Shown here: positions 8,386 through 17,887 of the stretch, piece after piece
How the letters are laid out: each line of letters begins with the position of its first letter
Position numbering within the stretch: the first letter of the stretch is position 1
Made by a program: the position numbers and the translations under genes
Notes under the pieces: model-generated
Database searches by the model: none
The model's input: the letters and a program-made list of their open reading frames with translations, nothing else
Told to the model about the DNA's origin: nothing
NCBI RefSeq assembly: GCF_000698125.1
Contig: NZ_BAXA01000002.1
Span: forward strand, 344,903 to 408,902
Direction of reading: 5' to 3'
DNA: 64,000 nucleotides
Origin: Geomicrobium sp. JCM 19038
GTDB lineage: Bacteria; Bacillota; Bacilli; Bacillales; Marinococcaceae

Positions 8386-8754
8386 ATGGAGATCGGCGTC
8401 GAGAGCCAAGTCAAATTTTTAGAGCGGTTAACAGAATATCTAGAAACCGTGACGGATGGTTTGCAGCTTGTTACTCAGTTTTACCATCAAGGTGAGACGG
8501 AGCCTGCGGATCGTTTGCGGGAAGAGCTTATTCAAGGGTTCGAGCGGTTCGGGGATGAAAATGTCACGATGTATGCGATATTTCGTTCAGATGAACAGGC
8601 TTATGAAGAATGGCGAAAGCTCTTAGAAGAAGTAAAGCAACCGTTTGACTCGCTTTCTGTTAAAGGAAAGCAAGAACGTATTGCTACAGTCACGTTGCCG
8701 GCATTTCAGCGTTTTTTATTAACATCACAGCGGTTACTACGTGAGAAGAAGTGA
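8386..8754 (+). CDS. Unrecognised small acidic helical protein
   Basis: A 122-residue protein starting MEIGVESQVKFLERLTEYLE, with a GAGGTG ribosome site. It is predicted helical and soluble, with no known motif that I can name. It follows fliT but is separated from it by a terminator, so it may have its own promoter. B. subtilis has no gene between fliT and hpf (yvyD). Its resemblance to FliT/FlgN-like chaperones is only in size and charge. Confidence 0.65.
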   Translation: MEIGVESQVKFLERLTEYLETVTDGLQLVTQFYHQGETEPADRLREELIQGFERFGDENVTMYAIFRSDEQAYEEWRKLLEEVKQPFDSLSVKGKQERIATVTLPAFQRFLLTSQRLLREKK

Positions 8755-8761
8755 AATACAA

Positions 8762-8795
8762 GAATAAGCTGCCTACTGGAATAGGCAGCTTATTC
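8762..8795. terminator. Bidirectional hairpin between convergent genes
   Basis: A perfect 14-bp inverted repeat (8762-8775 with 8782-8795) with loop CTGGAA lies between the plus-strand helical protein and the minus-strand lipoprotein, whose stop codon is inside it. The flanking T-runs are short. Confidence 0.7.
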
Positions 8796-9719
8796 GGTTC
8801 CTTCTTGTTGCATGTTTTGGAAAGCTTCTGTATCAATTTGTACAGGCTCTGCTTCTTCTTTAACAAAGTCAGGGATCGTGATGGGATCAATCTCATTGTG
8901 GCGATTGTACGTCAGGTCTAATTGTTGATTTGCATGAATTTGTGCACCTTGTTCAGGTGAGATGAACAGTTCAATCGAAGTAGAGAACGATTCTAAGTAC
9001 TTTGATTCGCGATCGATTGTAAGTTCATAATTTAACGATTGAATGGTAAGAAGTGATTGCAAATCATCCATCATTAAGCCAAACCCTCCTTGCAAAACGT
9101 CAGAAATCTGTTCACCTTGCTCATTGACAGTTTCCGTGTCACCAATTGCTGTAATCGTAATCGTCCCATCATCATTTTCTTCCAGCGACAAGGAGCTCTC
9201 TACAATGTAATCAAGAAGAATGCTTAACTGCTGTTCATCTTGGTAGTTCTGTAAAGAGTTCATGGATTGTAACGTTTCATCGGGCATGTGCATCCACGTT
9301 TCAAAGTTAGGTTCATAAATGTAGAACCCTTCTGTTTCATGTAAATAAGTTTCAAATGTTCGTTCGAGTTCTTCATCATTCGGGTCGGTCATCGTCGCAA
9401 TTTCATGATAAGCAAAAGGGTCCTTCGATACCCATTGCGTCGTTTCGGTGTGAACATAAGATGTATTAATATTCCTTCGATTACGTTGTTCAGCAGACAT
9501 GGATACTTCAAAGCTGTCCAATTGTTGCATTGCTTCCATTGATGAAGTGATCCATGAAAGTGCTTCTTCACTTTCATCTTCTTCAACATGTTGGTCTTCG
9601 TCAGTTATACGTTCATCTTCGGGGACGTCTCGTTCTGTATCTTCTTCATCAGAATCAAGACAAGCGGTAACGACACTGACAGTTACGGCGAGAGTGATGG
9701 ATAGAAGTAATTTTCGCAC
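8790..9719 (-). CDS. DUF6612-like lipoprotein
   Basis: A 309-residue predicted lipoprotein. The signal peptide ends in a VVTAC lipobox, so Cys is lipidated and the protein is anchored outside the membrane. A very acidic linker (Asp/Glu) is followed by a beta-rich domain that begins ALSWITSSMEAMQQLDSFEV. This resembles the DUF6612/LppX-like fold of Bacillus lipoproteins that may carry hydrophobic ligands; function unknown. The start is taken as the GTG at 9719 (VRKLLLSITL), eight bases after AGGGG; the upstream ATG at 9737 overlaps that ribosome site. Confidence 0.8.
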   Translation of the reverse strand: MRKLLLSITLAVTVSVVTACLDSDEEDTERDVPEDERITDEDQHVEEDESEEALSWITSSMEAMQQLDSFEVSMSAEQRNRRNINTSYVHTETTQWVSKDPFAYHEIATMTDPNDEELERTFETYLHETEGFYIYEPNFETWMHMPDETLQSMNSLQNYQDEQQLSILLDYIVESSLSLEENDDGTITITAIGDTETVNEQGEQISDVLQGGFGLMMDDLQSLLTIQSLNYELTIDRESKYLESFSTSIELFISPEQGAQIHANQQLDLTYNRHNEIDPITIPDFVKEEAEPVQIDTEAFQNMQQEGTE

Positions 9720-9847
9720 AGTCAGATCCCCTTTCATTGGAGCTTCTGACTGTATCGTACCATATATTTTTGGATACTGTATGTGCGACGAAATAGACGG
9801 TTAGACCCTTAGGAAGAATGTTGTCATTTTATTGTAACGAATTTGTC

Positions 9848-9874
9848 GTTTTAGAAGGGATTTAAGAGTGGTAT
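9848..9874 (+). promoter_or_regulatory. Candidate SigB-type promoter of hpf
   Basis: GTTTTA (9848-9853), a 15-base spacer, then TGGTAT (9869-9874). Each box is one mismatch from SigB consensus (GTTTAA, GGGTAT). In B. subtilis the same gene (yvyD/hpf) is induced by SigB and SigH. It lies 38 bases before the hpf start. Confidence 0.45.
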
Positions 9875-9911
9875 ATAGAAAGTGTAGACATCCTGAAAGG
9901 AGGAGTTCTTG

Positions 9912-10479
9912 ATGATGAATTACAACATCCGTGGTGAGAACATGGAAGTAACACCATCATTACGAGACTATGTGGAAAAGAAAGTTGGCAAGGTGGAGAG
10001 GTACTTTGACTCGACCTGTTGCTGACGTTCATGTTAAAATGCAGGTGAGAAGCACAAATGAACACAGTATTGAAGTGACGATTCCCATGTCTCAGCTTCT
10101 TCTACGAGCAGAAGAAAAGCATTCAGATATGTACGCGGCGATTGATCTCGTCGTTGAGAAGCTCGAACGACAAATTCGCAAGTACAAAACAAAGGTTAAT
10201 CGCAAGTTTCGTCAAAGTGGAACAAAGGATATCTTTAAAAACGAAATCGGTGTAACGGAACTGTCGAACGGTTATTCTCCTGAAGAGGAAGAAGATTACT
10301 TTAACCTCGTTCGTACGAAACGTTTTAATTTAAAGCCGATGGATGCTGAGGAAGCCGTTCTACAAATGGACATGTTAGGCCACTCATTCTTCGTATTTTC
10401 AAATGCAGATAACGGTGATACAAATGTTGTTTACCGAAGAAAAGATGGTCGCTACGGTTTGATTGAACCAGAAGCTTAA
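9912..10479 (+). CDS. hpf: Ribosome hibernation promoting factor, long form (frame broken near 10013)
   Basis: Long HPF dimerises 70S ribosomes into 100S particles in stationary phase or stress. The N-terminus MNYNIRGENMEVTPSLRDYV starts at 9912/9915 after AGGAGG and hits a TGA at 10023. The rest (PVADVHVKMQVRSTNEHSIE and beyond) follows in the next frame. One extra base (or two lost) at about 10011-10015 explains it. The repaired protein is about 188 residues with the S30AE RNA-binding domain first and the C-terminal dimerisation domain last (FNLKPMDAEEAVLQMDMLGH, then a VYRRKDGRYGLI end). A strong terminator follows. Confidence 0.9.
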
Positions 10480-10487
10480 AACGAGCG

Positions 10488-10525
10488 AAAGGGATCGCCC
10501 CAAATGATGGGCGATCCCTTTTTTT
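10488..10525 (+). terminator. Rho-independent terminator after hpf
   Basis: A perfect 13-bp stem (10488-10500 with 10509-10521), GC-rich core GGGATCGCCC, 8-base loop and seven T. Confidence 0.95.
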
Positions 10526-10670
10526 ACGATACGACAAATTCCCCTCATTGTATCAAAGAAGACAAATTGTTAAAATAGGGATTGGAGACAATTGATACAA
10601 ATTGGGTAAATAGGTAAAACCCTCATATACTCCATCAACATCAACCCAACTTTGAGAGGAAGATGGTCAA

Positions 10671-13184
10671 GTGATTGGTCTAATAAAGAAAGTTATTGGA
10701 GATACAGACGATAAAAAATTAAAGAAACTACAAAAGATTGTAGACAGTGTAAATGATCTTGGCGATGACATGAAAGCATTGTCTGACCACCAACTTGCCG
10801 AGAGAACAGAGAACTTCAAATCACGTTATGAAGGCGGAGAATCACTCGATGATCTACTGCCGGAAGCGTTTGCCGTCGTACGCGAAGGAGCAGACCGTGT
10901 GCTTGGAATGCGTCCATTTGATGTACAAGTAGTCGGTGGTGTTGTTTTGCATCGCGGTGATACAGCGGAAATGAAGACGGGTGAAGGTAAAACCCTTGTA
11001 GCAACGATGCCGGTTTATTTGAACGCGATTACTGGAAAAGGAGTCCACGTCGTTACGGTGAACGACTATCTTGCTAGGCGAGATAGCGAGCAAATGGGTG
11101 AACTGTACCGTTTCTTAGGGCTTACTGTCGGTCTAAATGAAAAAGGTCTAACAAAAGATGAGAAGCGTGAAGCATACAAGTGTGACGTCGTGTACGGAAC
11201 GAACAATGAGTTTGGCTTTGATTATCTTCGTGACAATATGGTGTTATACAAAGATCAAATGGTTCAGCGTTCTCTTCACTATGCAGTGGTCGATGAAGTC
11301 GATTCAATTCTTGTTGACGAAGCAAGAACGCCACTCATCATTTCAGGTTCTGTTGAACAGAGCACAGACCTTTACGTAAAAGCTGATGGCTTCGTTCGGA
11401 TGCTTCGGGAAGAAGAAGATTTTACGTATGAAGAGAAATCCAAAAACGTACGTTTAACAGAAGAAGGCGTTAATAAAGCGGAGAATTATTTTGGCTTAGA
11501 TAACCTATTTGATTCTGGAAACGTTCAACTTACCCATCATATTAACCAATCGTTAAAAGCGCATCGTGCAATGAACCGTGATGAAGATTATGTAGTCGAA
11601 GAAGGCGAAGTTGTCATCGTTGACTCCTTTACAGGACGTCTGATGAAAGGACGCCGTTATGGAGACGGACTTCACCAAGCGATTGAAGCAAAAGAAAGCT
11701 TAGCCATCCAAAAAGAAAGTATGACACTAGCGTCCATCACGTTCCAAAACTACTTCCGTATGTACCAGAAATTGTCGGGAATGACCGGTACAGCTAAGAC
11801 GGAAGAAGAAGAATTCCAAAACATTTACAACATGAACGTTATTTCTGTTCCGACGAACGTTCCGATTCAACGACAAGATCAATCTGATTTGATCTATCGT
11901 AAAATGGAATTCAAATTCAAAGCAGTTGCTGAACGTGTCGAGGAGATCCACAAAACAGGACAACCCATTCTAGTTGGTACAGCGAATGTGGATACATCTG
12001 AGCTCGTTTCAAAGATGCTTAAAAAACGAAAGATTGAACACAACGTCTTAAACGCTAAGAACCACGCGAATGAAGCAAAAATCATTACAAAGGCCGGAGA
12101 AAAAGGCGCAGTTACGATTGCGACGAACATGGCCGGTCGTGGTACAGATATTAAACTTGGAGAAGGTGTACCGGAGCTAGGTGGTTTGTTCGTACTCGGT
12201 ACGGAGCGTAACGAAAGTCGTCGTATTGATAACCAGCTTCGTGGACGTTCAGGCCGTCAAGGTGACCCAGGAATGTCACAGTTCTATCTTTCAATGGAAG
12301 ATACGCTCATGAGACGTTTTGCAAACGAACAAATGCAAAGTACGTTAGAAAAGATGGGTATGGAAGACGATGAGCCTCTTGAAAGTAAAGTTGTTACACG
12401 AATTGTTGAGTATTCTCAAAAACGAGTTGAGGGGCACAACTTCGATGCTCGTAAACAAATTCTTCAATACGACGATGTAATGCGTGAGCAGCGCGACATC
12501 ATTTATAAGCAACGAATGGACGTGCTTGAGTCAGACAACCTTGAAGAAGTTGTAAGTGGCATGATGCAAAGTGTACTCGAACGAACGGTTGCACAGTTTA
12601 CGCCTGAAAGTGAAGTACCGGAAGACTGGGATATTGATGGTCTGATTGCAGAGCTGAACAACTCTGTACTTTACCGTGGCGATGTTACGGTAAACGACTT
12701 GTATGGTAAGGAACCAGAAGAGATCGTTGAACTTCTTGAAGGTAAGGTCAAAGCCAACTACAAAGCCAAAGAAGCTGAAATTGGCGAAGAAAAGATGCGC
12801 GAGTTCGAAAAGGTCATTATGCTTCGTGCGGTTGATCGCAAATGGATGAATCACATTGATCAAATGGAGCAGCTACGTCAGGGAATTCACTTACGTGCGT
12901 ATGCGCAAAACGACCCTCTTCGCGAATACCGTCAAGAAGGGTACAACATGTTCGAAATCATGGTTTCTGATATCGAGGAAGAAGTGACTCGTTATGTCAT
13001 GAAAGCAAGAATTCGAAACAACATGCAGCGTGAACAAGTCGCTGAACAACAACAAGCGACCCACGGTGAACAAAAGCAGGAACAAAAGAAAAAACAACCG
13101 ATCAAAAAGACACCTGAAGCAGGTCGTAATGAGCCTTGCCCATGTGGTAGCGGTAAGAAATACAAACATTGCCACGGTGCATAA
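10671..13184 (+). CDS. secA: Protein translocase ATPase SecA
   Basis: SecA drives preproteins through SecYEG using ATP. The 837-residue protein has the nucleotide-binding loop [11 protein letters not shown] at about residue 102, the [19 protein letters not shown] motif in domain 1 and [16 protein letters not shown] in domain 2. It ends in the SEC-C zinc site ([14 protein letters not shown]). The GTG at 10671 gives the family start [13 protein letters not shown]. It is 15 bases ahead of prfB, so the two are probably cotranscribed. Confidence 0.98.
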   Translation: MIGLIKKVIGDTDDKKLKKLQKIVDSVNDLGDDMKALSDHQLAERTENFKSRYEGGESLDDLLPEAFAVVREGADRVLGMRPFDVQVVGGVVLHRGDTAEMKTGEGKTLVATMPVYLNAITGKGVHVVTVNDYLARRDSEQMGELYRFLGLTVGLNEKGLTKDEKREAYKCDVVYGTNNEFGFDYLRDNMVLYKDQMVQRSLHYAVVDEVDSILVDEARTPLIISGSVEQSTDLYVKADGFVRMLREEEDFTYEEKSKNVRLTEEGVNKAENYFGLDNLFDSGNVQLTHHINQSLKAHRAMNRDEDYVVEEGEVVIVDSFTGRLMKGRRYGDGLHQAIEAKESLAIQKESMTLASITFQNYFRMYQKLSGMTGTAKTEEEEFQNIYNMNVISVPTNVPIQRQDQSDLIYRKMEFKFKAVAERVEEIHKTGQPILVGTANVDTSELVSKMLKKRKIEHNVLNAKNHANEAKIITKAGEKGAVTIATNMAGRGTDIKLGEGVPELGGLFVLGTERNESRRIDNQLRGRSGRQGDPGMSQFYLSMEDTLMRRFANEQMQSTLEKMGMEDDEPLESKVVTRIVEYSQKRVEGHNFDARKQILQYDDVMREQRDIIYKQRMDVLESDNLEEVVSGMMQSVLERTVAQFTPESEVPEDWDIDGLIAELNNSVLYRGDVTVNDLYGKEPEEIVELLEGKVKANYKAKEAEIGEEKMREFEKVIMLRAVDRKWMNHIDQMEQLRQGIHLRAYAQNDPLREYRQEGYNMFEIMVSDIEEEVTRYVMKARIRNNMQREQVAEQQQATHGEQKQEQKKKQPIKKTPEAGRNEPCPCGSGKKYKHCHGA

Positions 13185-13199
13185 TAAAGGATGATAAAC

Positions 13200-14309
13200 A
13201 TGGATAGCTCAGAAATTCGTAATGATATCTCAGCAATGACAAAACGTCTTGCGGACTTTAGGGGGTCTCTTTGACTTAGATGTCAAAGAAGATCGTATTA
13301 AAGAACTTGAACTCAAGATGACGGAGCCTGGCTTTTGGGATAACCAAAATGAATCTAAAAAGGTTATTGATGAATCAAACGGACTAAAAGACATCACGGT
13401 TACCTTCCGGAACTTAGAAGAAGAGCTCGAGAACTTGGAAGTGAGTTTCGAGCTGATTCAAGAAGAGCCAGATGCTGATTTGGAAAAAGAGCTATTAACG
13501 GGTTTGAAATCACTTGGACAACAAATTAACGATTTTGAGTTACAAATGTTATTGAGTGAGCCGTACGACAAAAGCAATGCAATTCTAGAATTGCATCCAG
13601 GTGCTGGTGGTACGGAATCCCAAGATTGGGCAGAGATGCTTCTTCGAATGTACAAACGATGGCGGAGAAGCGAAGTTTTTCTGTAGAGACGCTAGATTAC
13701 CTTGCTGGTGACGAAGCAGGTGTTAAAAGCGTAACGCTTCTCATTAAAGGTCATAATGCGTACGGATATTTAAAAGCAGAAAAAGGTGTACACCGTCTTG
13801 TGCGGATCTCACCGTTTGACTCTTCAGGACGACGCCACACGTCTTTCGTATCGTGTGACGTGATGCCTGAAATGGACGATGACGTGAATATTGAGATTAA
13901 TACAGAAGACTTAAAAGTTGATACGTATCGTGCGAGTGGTGCAGGTGGACAGCATGTCAATACGACTGACTCTGCAGTTCGAATTACACACCTCCCGACA
14001 AACACAGTCGTTCAATGTCAAAATGAACGCTCACAAATTAAAAATAGGGAACAAGCGATGAAAATGCTAAAAGCCCGTTTGTATCAATTAGAGATCGAAA
14101 AGCAGCAACAAGAAATTAATGAATTGCGTGGAGACCAAGGCGATATTGGTTGGGGTAACCAAATTCGTTCTTATGTATTCCATCCGTATAACATGGTGAA
14201 AGATCATCGGACGAACCATGAGATTGGAAATACGGGTGCGGTGATGGACGGCGGTATTGATCCATTCATTGATGAGTATTTACGTTCGACACTCTCCACA
14301 AAAAAATAA
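13200..14309 (+). CDS. prfB: Peptide chain release factor 2 with programmed +1 frameshift (plus an extra break near 13662)
   Basis: RF2 releases peptides at UGA and UAA. The ATG at 13200, after AAAGGATG, opens a 24-codon frame ([20 protein letters not shown], then RGSL) ending at an in-frame TGA at 13272. The standard RF2 +1 frameshift then continues at [17 protein letters not shown] second break, at 13661-13663, is not programmed: one G is missing so that KRW-AEKRSF is split. The repaired length, 369 residues, is normal. The GGQ peptidyl-hydrolysis loop ([19 protein letters not shown]) is present. The second break is in a gene that is normally essential, which argues for sequence error. Confidence 0.95.
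13260..13275 (+). promoter_or_regulatory. RF2 programmed frameshift site
   Basis: AGG GGG TCT CTT TGA C: an internal Shine-Dalgarno-like AGGGGG three bases before the slippery CTT TGA C. The ribosome slips +1 on CTT when RF2 is scarce and continues with GAC. This is the known autoregulatory element of prfB. Confidence 0.97.
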
Positions 14310-14318
14310 AGGCCTCAA

Positions 14319-14348
14319 TAAGCTGCCCGAATGGGCAGCTTAATTTTT
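14319..14348 (+). terminator. Rho-independent terminator after prfB
   Basis: TAAGCTGCCC (14319-14328) pairs with GGGCAGCTTA (14333-14342) around a GAAT loop, followed by AATTTTT. Confidence 0.9.
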
Positions 14349-14379
14349 GTGCATATTGAATGAAAGGGGTACGAATTCA

Positions 14380-15255
14380 ATGACTCAAATCGACTCAAAA
14401 CGAAGGCAACCACTTGAAGGAAACGCGAGATTTTTCCTGAATTTATTTCTCGTACTTACTGGATCTGCGCTCGTTGCGATCTCATATAATTTATTTTTAC
14501 TACCTAATCAAATTGCTTCAGGCGGAGTGAGCGGTTTTGCGACAATCGTCTACAATACGATGGGAATTGCACCGCACATTACGTTGTGGGCGTTAAATAT
14601 TCCTCTGTTTTTAGTAGGGATGTTATTACTCGGAGGCTGGAAATACGGAGGCAAAACGATTGTTGGGACGTTGTTTTTACCTCTTGTTGTTTGGTTAACC
14701 GAAGACTGGGCACCACTTACGAGTGATCCGTTACTCGCTTCGTTATTCGGGGGAATTGGGGTTGGTGCCGGATTAGGACTCGTGTTTAGGTCAGGAGCTT
14801 CAACCGGTGGAACGGACTTGGCTGCGCAAGTTATTAACAAGTACACAGGCATTTCACTTGGCGCTTGTGTGTTTTTTATGGATGGTCTCATTGTCACACT
14901 TTCTGCTTTTGCGTTTAGTATTGAGCTGGCGTTATTTGCACTCATTGGGCTTTTTATTACAGGAAAAACGATTGATGTCGTCCAAACAGGGCTTGGGTAT
15001 GACAAAATGGCATTCATCATTACGAGTGAAGAGGGCAAAGTAAAAGAGGCAATTCTTCACGATGTTGATCGTGGGGTTACGAAGTTGCAAGCAAGCGGTG
15101 GCTTCACAGATGATGAACGACCGGTTTTGATGGTCGTTGTAAACCGTAATGAAGTCGCGCTTTTAAAGCGAACCGTACAAAAAATCGATCATCAGGCTTT
15201 CGTTGTAGTAAGCAATGCGACAGAAGTTCTTGGACGGGGTTTTAAAATGGATTGA
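14380..15255 (+). CDS. yvjA: YitT/DUF2179 family membrane protein YvjA
   Basis: A 291-residue integral membrane protein with about five to six hydrophobic segments in residues 15-200, then a cytoplasmic DUF2179 domain (TEEGKVKEAILHDVDRGVTK-like region near residues 215-285). The family is widespread in Bacillus, sometimes called YitT-type transporters, with no firm substrate. The ATG at 14380, nine bases after AAAGGGGT, is preferred over earlier in-frame codons that overlap the prfB terminator. B. subtilis yvjA also lies beside prfB and cccB. Confidence 0.85.
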   Translation: MTQIDSKRRQPLEGNARFFLNLFLVLTGSALVAISYNLFLLPNQIASGGVSGFATIVYNTMGIAPHITLWALNIPLFLVGMLLLGGWKYGGKTIVGTLFLPLVVWLTEDWAPLTSDPLLASLFGGIGVGAGLGLVFRSGASTGGTDLAAQVINKYTGISLGACVFFMDGLIVTLSAFAFSIELALFALIGLFITGKTIDVVQTGLGYDKMAFIITSEEGKVKEAILHDVDRGVTKLQASGGFTDDERPVLMVVVNRNEVALLKRTVQKIDHQAFVVVSNATEVLGRGFKMD

Positions 15256-15275
15256 TTTAGGAACACTAAGGTCAC

Positions 15276-15298
15276 GGGCATATGGTATGCCCATTTTT
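15276..15298 (+). terminator. Terminator after yvjA
   Basis: GGGCATA (15276-15282) pairs with TATGCCC (15286-15292) over a 3-base loop, then ATTTTT. Confidence 0.8.
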
Positions 15299-15321
15299 CT
15301 AAAGGAAGGGAGGTATGATGG

Positions 15322-15669
15322 GTGAAGAAGCTACTATTAATCACGGGTGCTCTGGCATTTATTCTTGGTGGTTGTGGAGGCGCTGATGACACCGAAGATC
15401 CAGCGATGGATGATGATGGTGCAATGGAGGAAGAAGCTGCTGATGATGGTGGTTCAGTAAGTGCTGAAGAAGGAATGGCACTGTATGAACAAAACTGTAT
15501 GAGTTGTCACGGTGGTGACTTCGAAGGGATGTCAGGTCCAGCGCTTGAAGGCTATAGCGAAGACGAAGTGTTAGCAGCAATTCAAGAAGGTCCTGGTAGC
15601 ATGCCAGCAGATATTGTGACTGGTGAAGATGCTGACGCTGTAGCGAAGTATGTTGCAGAAGAAGGGTAA
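15322..15669 (+). CDS. cccB: Cytochrome c-551 lipoprotein CccB
   Basis: A 115-residue lipoprotein cytochrome. A signal peptide ends in a lipobox GGC at about residue 18, then an acidic linker, then a single heme-c site CMSCH near residue 58. The distal Met ligand is probably in the PGSMPADIV motif. It carries electrons on the outer face of the membrane. The GTG at 15322 follows GGGAGG. The same position in B. subtilis holds cccB. A near-copy follows 60 bases downstream. Confidence 0.9.
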   Translation: MKKLLLITGALAFILGGCGGADDTEDPAMDDDGAMEEEAADDGGSVSAEEGMALYEQNCMSCHGGDFEGMSGPALEGYSEDEVLAAIQEGPGSMPADIVTGEDADAVAKYVAEEG

Positions 15670-15678
15670 TGTACATTC

Positions 15679-15712
15679 AAAAAAGCTTTCGGTTAATCCG
15701 AAAGCTTTTTTT
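15679..15712 (+). terminator. Rho-independent terminator between the two cytochrome genes
   Basis: A perfect 14-bp stem (15679-15692 with 15698-15711), core GCTTTCGG, 5-base loop, continuing T-run. Confidence 0.92.
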
Positions 15713-15729
15713 GCAGAAAGGGATGCGCT

Positions 15730-16077
15730 ATGAAACGTTGTTTGATCATCGGAGTTGCAGCAATCGTTTTTTTAACAGGTTGTGGGGAGGATCGCGAACC
15801 GGTTAGCGATGAAGAAGGTGGAACGACAGATCAAGAAGCGGAAGTAGGTCGTACGTACGACAGCGCTGAAGCGGCTCATCTTTATGAACAAAATTGTTTA
15901 AGTTGCCACGGGCAAATGGAAGATAATGAAAGTGGTGCGACAGGCCCACCTTTAGTAGGATACAGTGCTGAGGAAGTACTAGACGCGATCGTTCAAGGTC
16001 CAGGAAGTATGCCAGCAGGTTTATTAGAGGGTGAAGAGGCCGAAGCTGTAGCGAATTACATTGCAGATTACGATTGA
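15730..16077 (+). CDS. Second cytochrome c-551-type lipoprotein
   Basis: A 115-residue paralogue of the upstream CccB: signal peptide with lipobox TGC, acidic linker, heme-binding CLSCH and the shared QGPGSMPAGLL Met-ligand motif. Its charge and linker differ from CccB, so it is an old tandem duplicate, not a fresh copy. ATG start with a GAAAGGG ribosome site. A terminator lies between the two genes, so they may be separately expressed. Confidence 0.88.
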   Translation: MKRCLIIGVAAIVFLTGCGEDREPVSDEEGGTTDQEAEVGRTYDSAEAAHLYEQNCLSCHGQMEDNESGATGPPLVGYSAEEVLDAIVQGPGSMPAGLLEGEEAEAVANYIADYD

Positions 16078-16106
16078 AAAACGAGCAAAATAGCTGCTCG
16101 TTTTTT
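16077..16106 (+). terminator. Terminator after the second cytochrome
   Basis: AAAAACGAGC (from 16077) pairs with GCTCGTTTTT; the T-run continues to 16106. Confidence 0.85.
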
Positions 16107-16178
16107 CTTTTTGTTATATTTCTAGGGTAGGTTGTTAAATACATGAAATGAAACTGTAACACAAAAAAAGGATGGGTC

Positions 16179-16226
16179 TGATATAATAATTTTCGTAGAT
16201 CATGACAAAGAATGCCATGATTCTAC
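16179..16226 (+). promoter_or_regulatory. Extended -10 promoter and leader hairpin of ftsE
   Basis: TGATATAAT (16179-16187) is a good extended -10 box; no clear -35 is seen. A hairpin follows in the leader: GTAGATCATG (16195-16204) with CATGATTCTAC (16216-16226), one bulged T. The ftsE start is about 60 bases further on. Confidence 0.5.
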
Positions 16227-16288
16227 ATAAAACCTGAAAAGGTGTGCGATTACGTGATCAAGAAAAGTGTATTAGGTGTGGGGTTATC

Positions 16289-16975
16289 ATGATTACGATG
16301 AAACGAGTGCGCAAGACGTATCCAAACGGGGTACAAGCGTTAAACGGAATGAATATTCATATAGACAAAGGTGAATTTGTGTATGTTGTCGGACCAAGTG
16401 GTGCCGGAAAAACGACATTTATCAAATTGATGATTCGTGAATTAAAACCTTCTGAAGGATTAATTCAGATTAACGGGAACAACTTAGGCGATTTATCGGA
16501 CAAGCAGATTCCTTACTTACGTCGTAAGATCGGTGTTGTGTTTCAAGATTTTAAGTTGTTTACAAAACTCTCGGTCTATGAAAACATCGCATTTGCTCTT
16601 GAAGTTATTGAAGAAGATCCAGAGCAAATTAAAACGAAGGTTATGGACGTTCTTGAGATTGTAGGTTTGAAATCAAAGGCGAGGTTCAACACAAGTGAGT
16701 TATCAGGTGGAGAGAAGCAACGTATTGCCATTGCAAGAGCAATTGTCAATCAACCTGCAATCTTGATCGCTGATGAACCGACAGGGAACTTAGATCCAGA
16801 AACCGCTTGGAGTATTATGGGGACGTTAGAGGAAATTAACAATAGAGGCACCACAATTGTTATGGCAACTCATAACAGTCATATCGTCAACACGTTGAAA
16901 AAACGAGTCATTGCAATCGAAAACGGCAAAGTAGTACGTGATGAAGTGGGAGGATCTTATGGCTATCAAGCGTAA
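16289..16975 (+). CDS. ftsE: Cell-division ABC-type ATPase FtsE
   Basis: The 228-residue cytoplasmic ATPase of FtsEX has Walker A GPSGAGKTT (about residue 36), the signature LSGGEKQR and Walker B ILIADEPTG. FtsEX does not transport; it passes a signal to cell-wall hydrolases. The ATG at 16289 gives the same length as B. subtilis FtsE; the earlier part of the frame is not family-like. It overlaps ftsX by 17 bases. Confidence 0.96.
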   Translation: MITMKRVRKTYPNGVQALNGMNIHIDKGEFVYVVGPSGAGKTTFIKLMIRELKPSEGLIQINGNNLGDLSDKQIPYLRRKIGVVFQDFKLFTKLSVYENIAFALEVIEEDPEQIKTKVMDVLEIVGLKSKARFNTSELSGGEKQRIAIARAIVNQPAILIADEPTGNLDPETAWSIMGTLEEINNRGTTIVMATHNSHIVNTLKKRVIAIENGKVVRDEVGGSYGYQA

Positions 16976-17852
16976 AACACTCACACGTCACGGTCGTGAA
17001 GGGTTTAAGAACATACGTCGAAATGGATGGATGAGCTTTGCATCCATGAGCGCAGTAGCAATTATGCTTTTCGTTGTTGGGGCGTTTGCATTCTTAATTG
17101 TCAACACAAATCATCTCATTGATACGATTGAGAACGATGTCGAAATTCGAGCGTTTTTTGAACATGATGTCGATGCATCAGAGCAAGAGTCTGTTCTCGA
17201 AGAAGTTGAAAGTCATGATTCAGTAGAGAACGTTGTCTATCGAGACCGCGATGAAGGTCTCGACGTGTTTATGGAAAGCATGGGTTCAGATGGTGAAGTA
17301 TTCGAGAACTTACGAGAAGAGAATCCATTAAATGATGCGTTAATCATTCAGGCTACAGATCCACAAATGACCGCTGCAGTTGCAGAAGAAGTAAACGCAC
17401 AATCAGCCATCGAATCGGTTGAATATGGGGAGTCAATTCTCGGACAATTGTTCACAGTAACGAATTATGTACGAATACTAGGGGGCGCACTAGTTATTGG
17501 CCTCATCTTTACTTCTGTATTCCTCATTTCAAATACAATTAAACTTACAATTTTGTCCCGAAAAGATGAAATTCAAATCATGAAACTTGTCGGTGCAACG
17601 AATAGTTTTGTTCGCTTCCCTTTCTTCATTGAGGGAGCTTTGATCGGACTGATTGGAGCCATCATTCCAATTGCCGGCTTAACAGTAGGTTACAGCTATC
17701 TTTACAGCTTTATGTATGACCAAGTTCCATTTTTCACATTTGTAGAGCCGAATCCAATGATCTGGCAAATCTCAGGTTTGCTACTACTAGTCAGTATTCT
17801 CGTTGGAATCTTTGGTAGTCAAATGTCGGTTCGCAAGTTTTTGAAGGTATAG
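16959..17852 (+). CDS. ftsX: Cell-division membrane protein FtsX
   Basis: A 297-residue protein with a first membrane segment at about residues 22-45, a large extracellular loop (about 46-165), then three membrane segments near residues 170-290. The cytoplasmic RKDEIQIMKLVGATNSFVR motif contacts FtsE. The ATG at 16959 follows GGGAGG. In B. subtilis FtsX activates CwlO; here the gene just downstream encodes an M23 hydrolase, the likely partner. Confidence 0.95.
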   Translation: MAIKRKTLTRHGREGFKNIRRNGWMSFASMSAVAIMLFVVGAFAFLIVNTNHLIDTIENDVEIRAFFEHDVDASEQESVLEEVESHDSVENVVYRDRDEGLDVFMESMGSDGEVFENLREENPLNDALIIQATDPQMTAAVAEEVNAQSAIESVEYGESILGQLFTVTNYVRILGGALVIGLIFTSVFLISNTIKLTILSRKDEIQIMKLVGATNSFVRFPFFIEGALIGLIGAIIPIAGLTVGYSYLYSFMYDQVPFFTFVEPNPMIWQISGLLLLVSILVGIFGSQMSVRKFLKV

Positions 17853-17887
17853 ATAAACGAGTAAGGTTTAGAGGAGGAGCATGCAGC

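Noticed and set aside
13661..13663. A second programmed frameshift in prfB
   Set aside because: No slippery codon or SD-like stimulator; one missing G explains it.
8762..14342. The similar AATAAGCTGCC hairpins at 8762 and 14317 as a repeat family
   Set aside because: Only two copies, short, and both explained as terminators.
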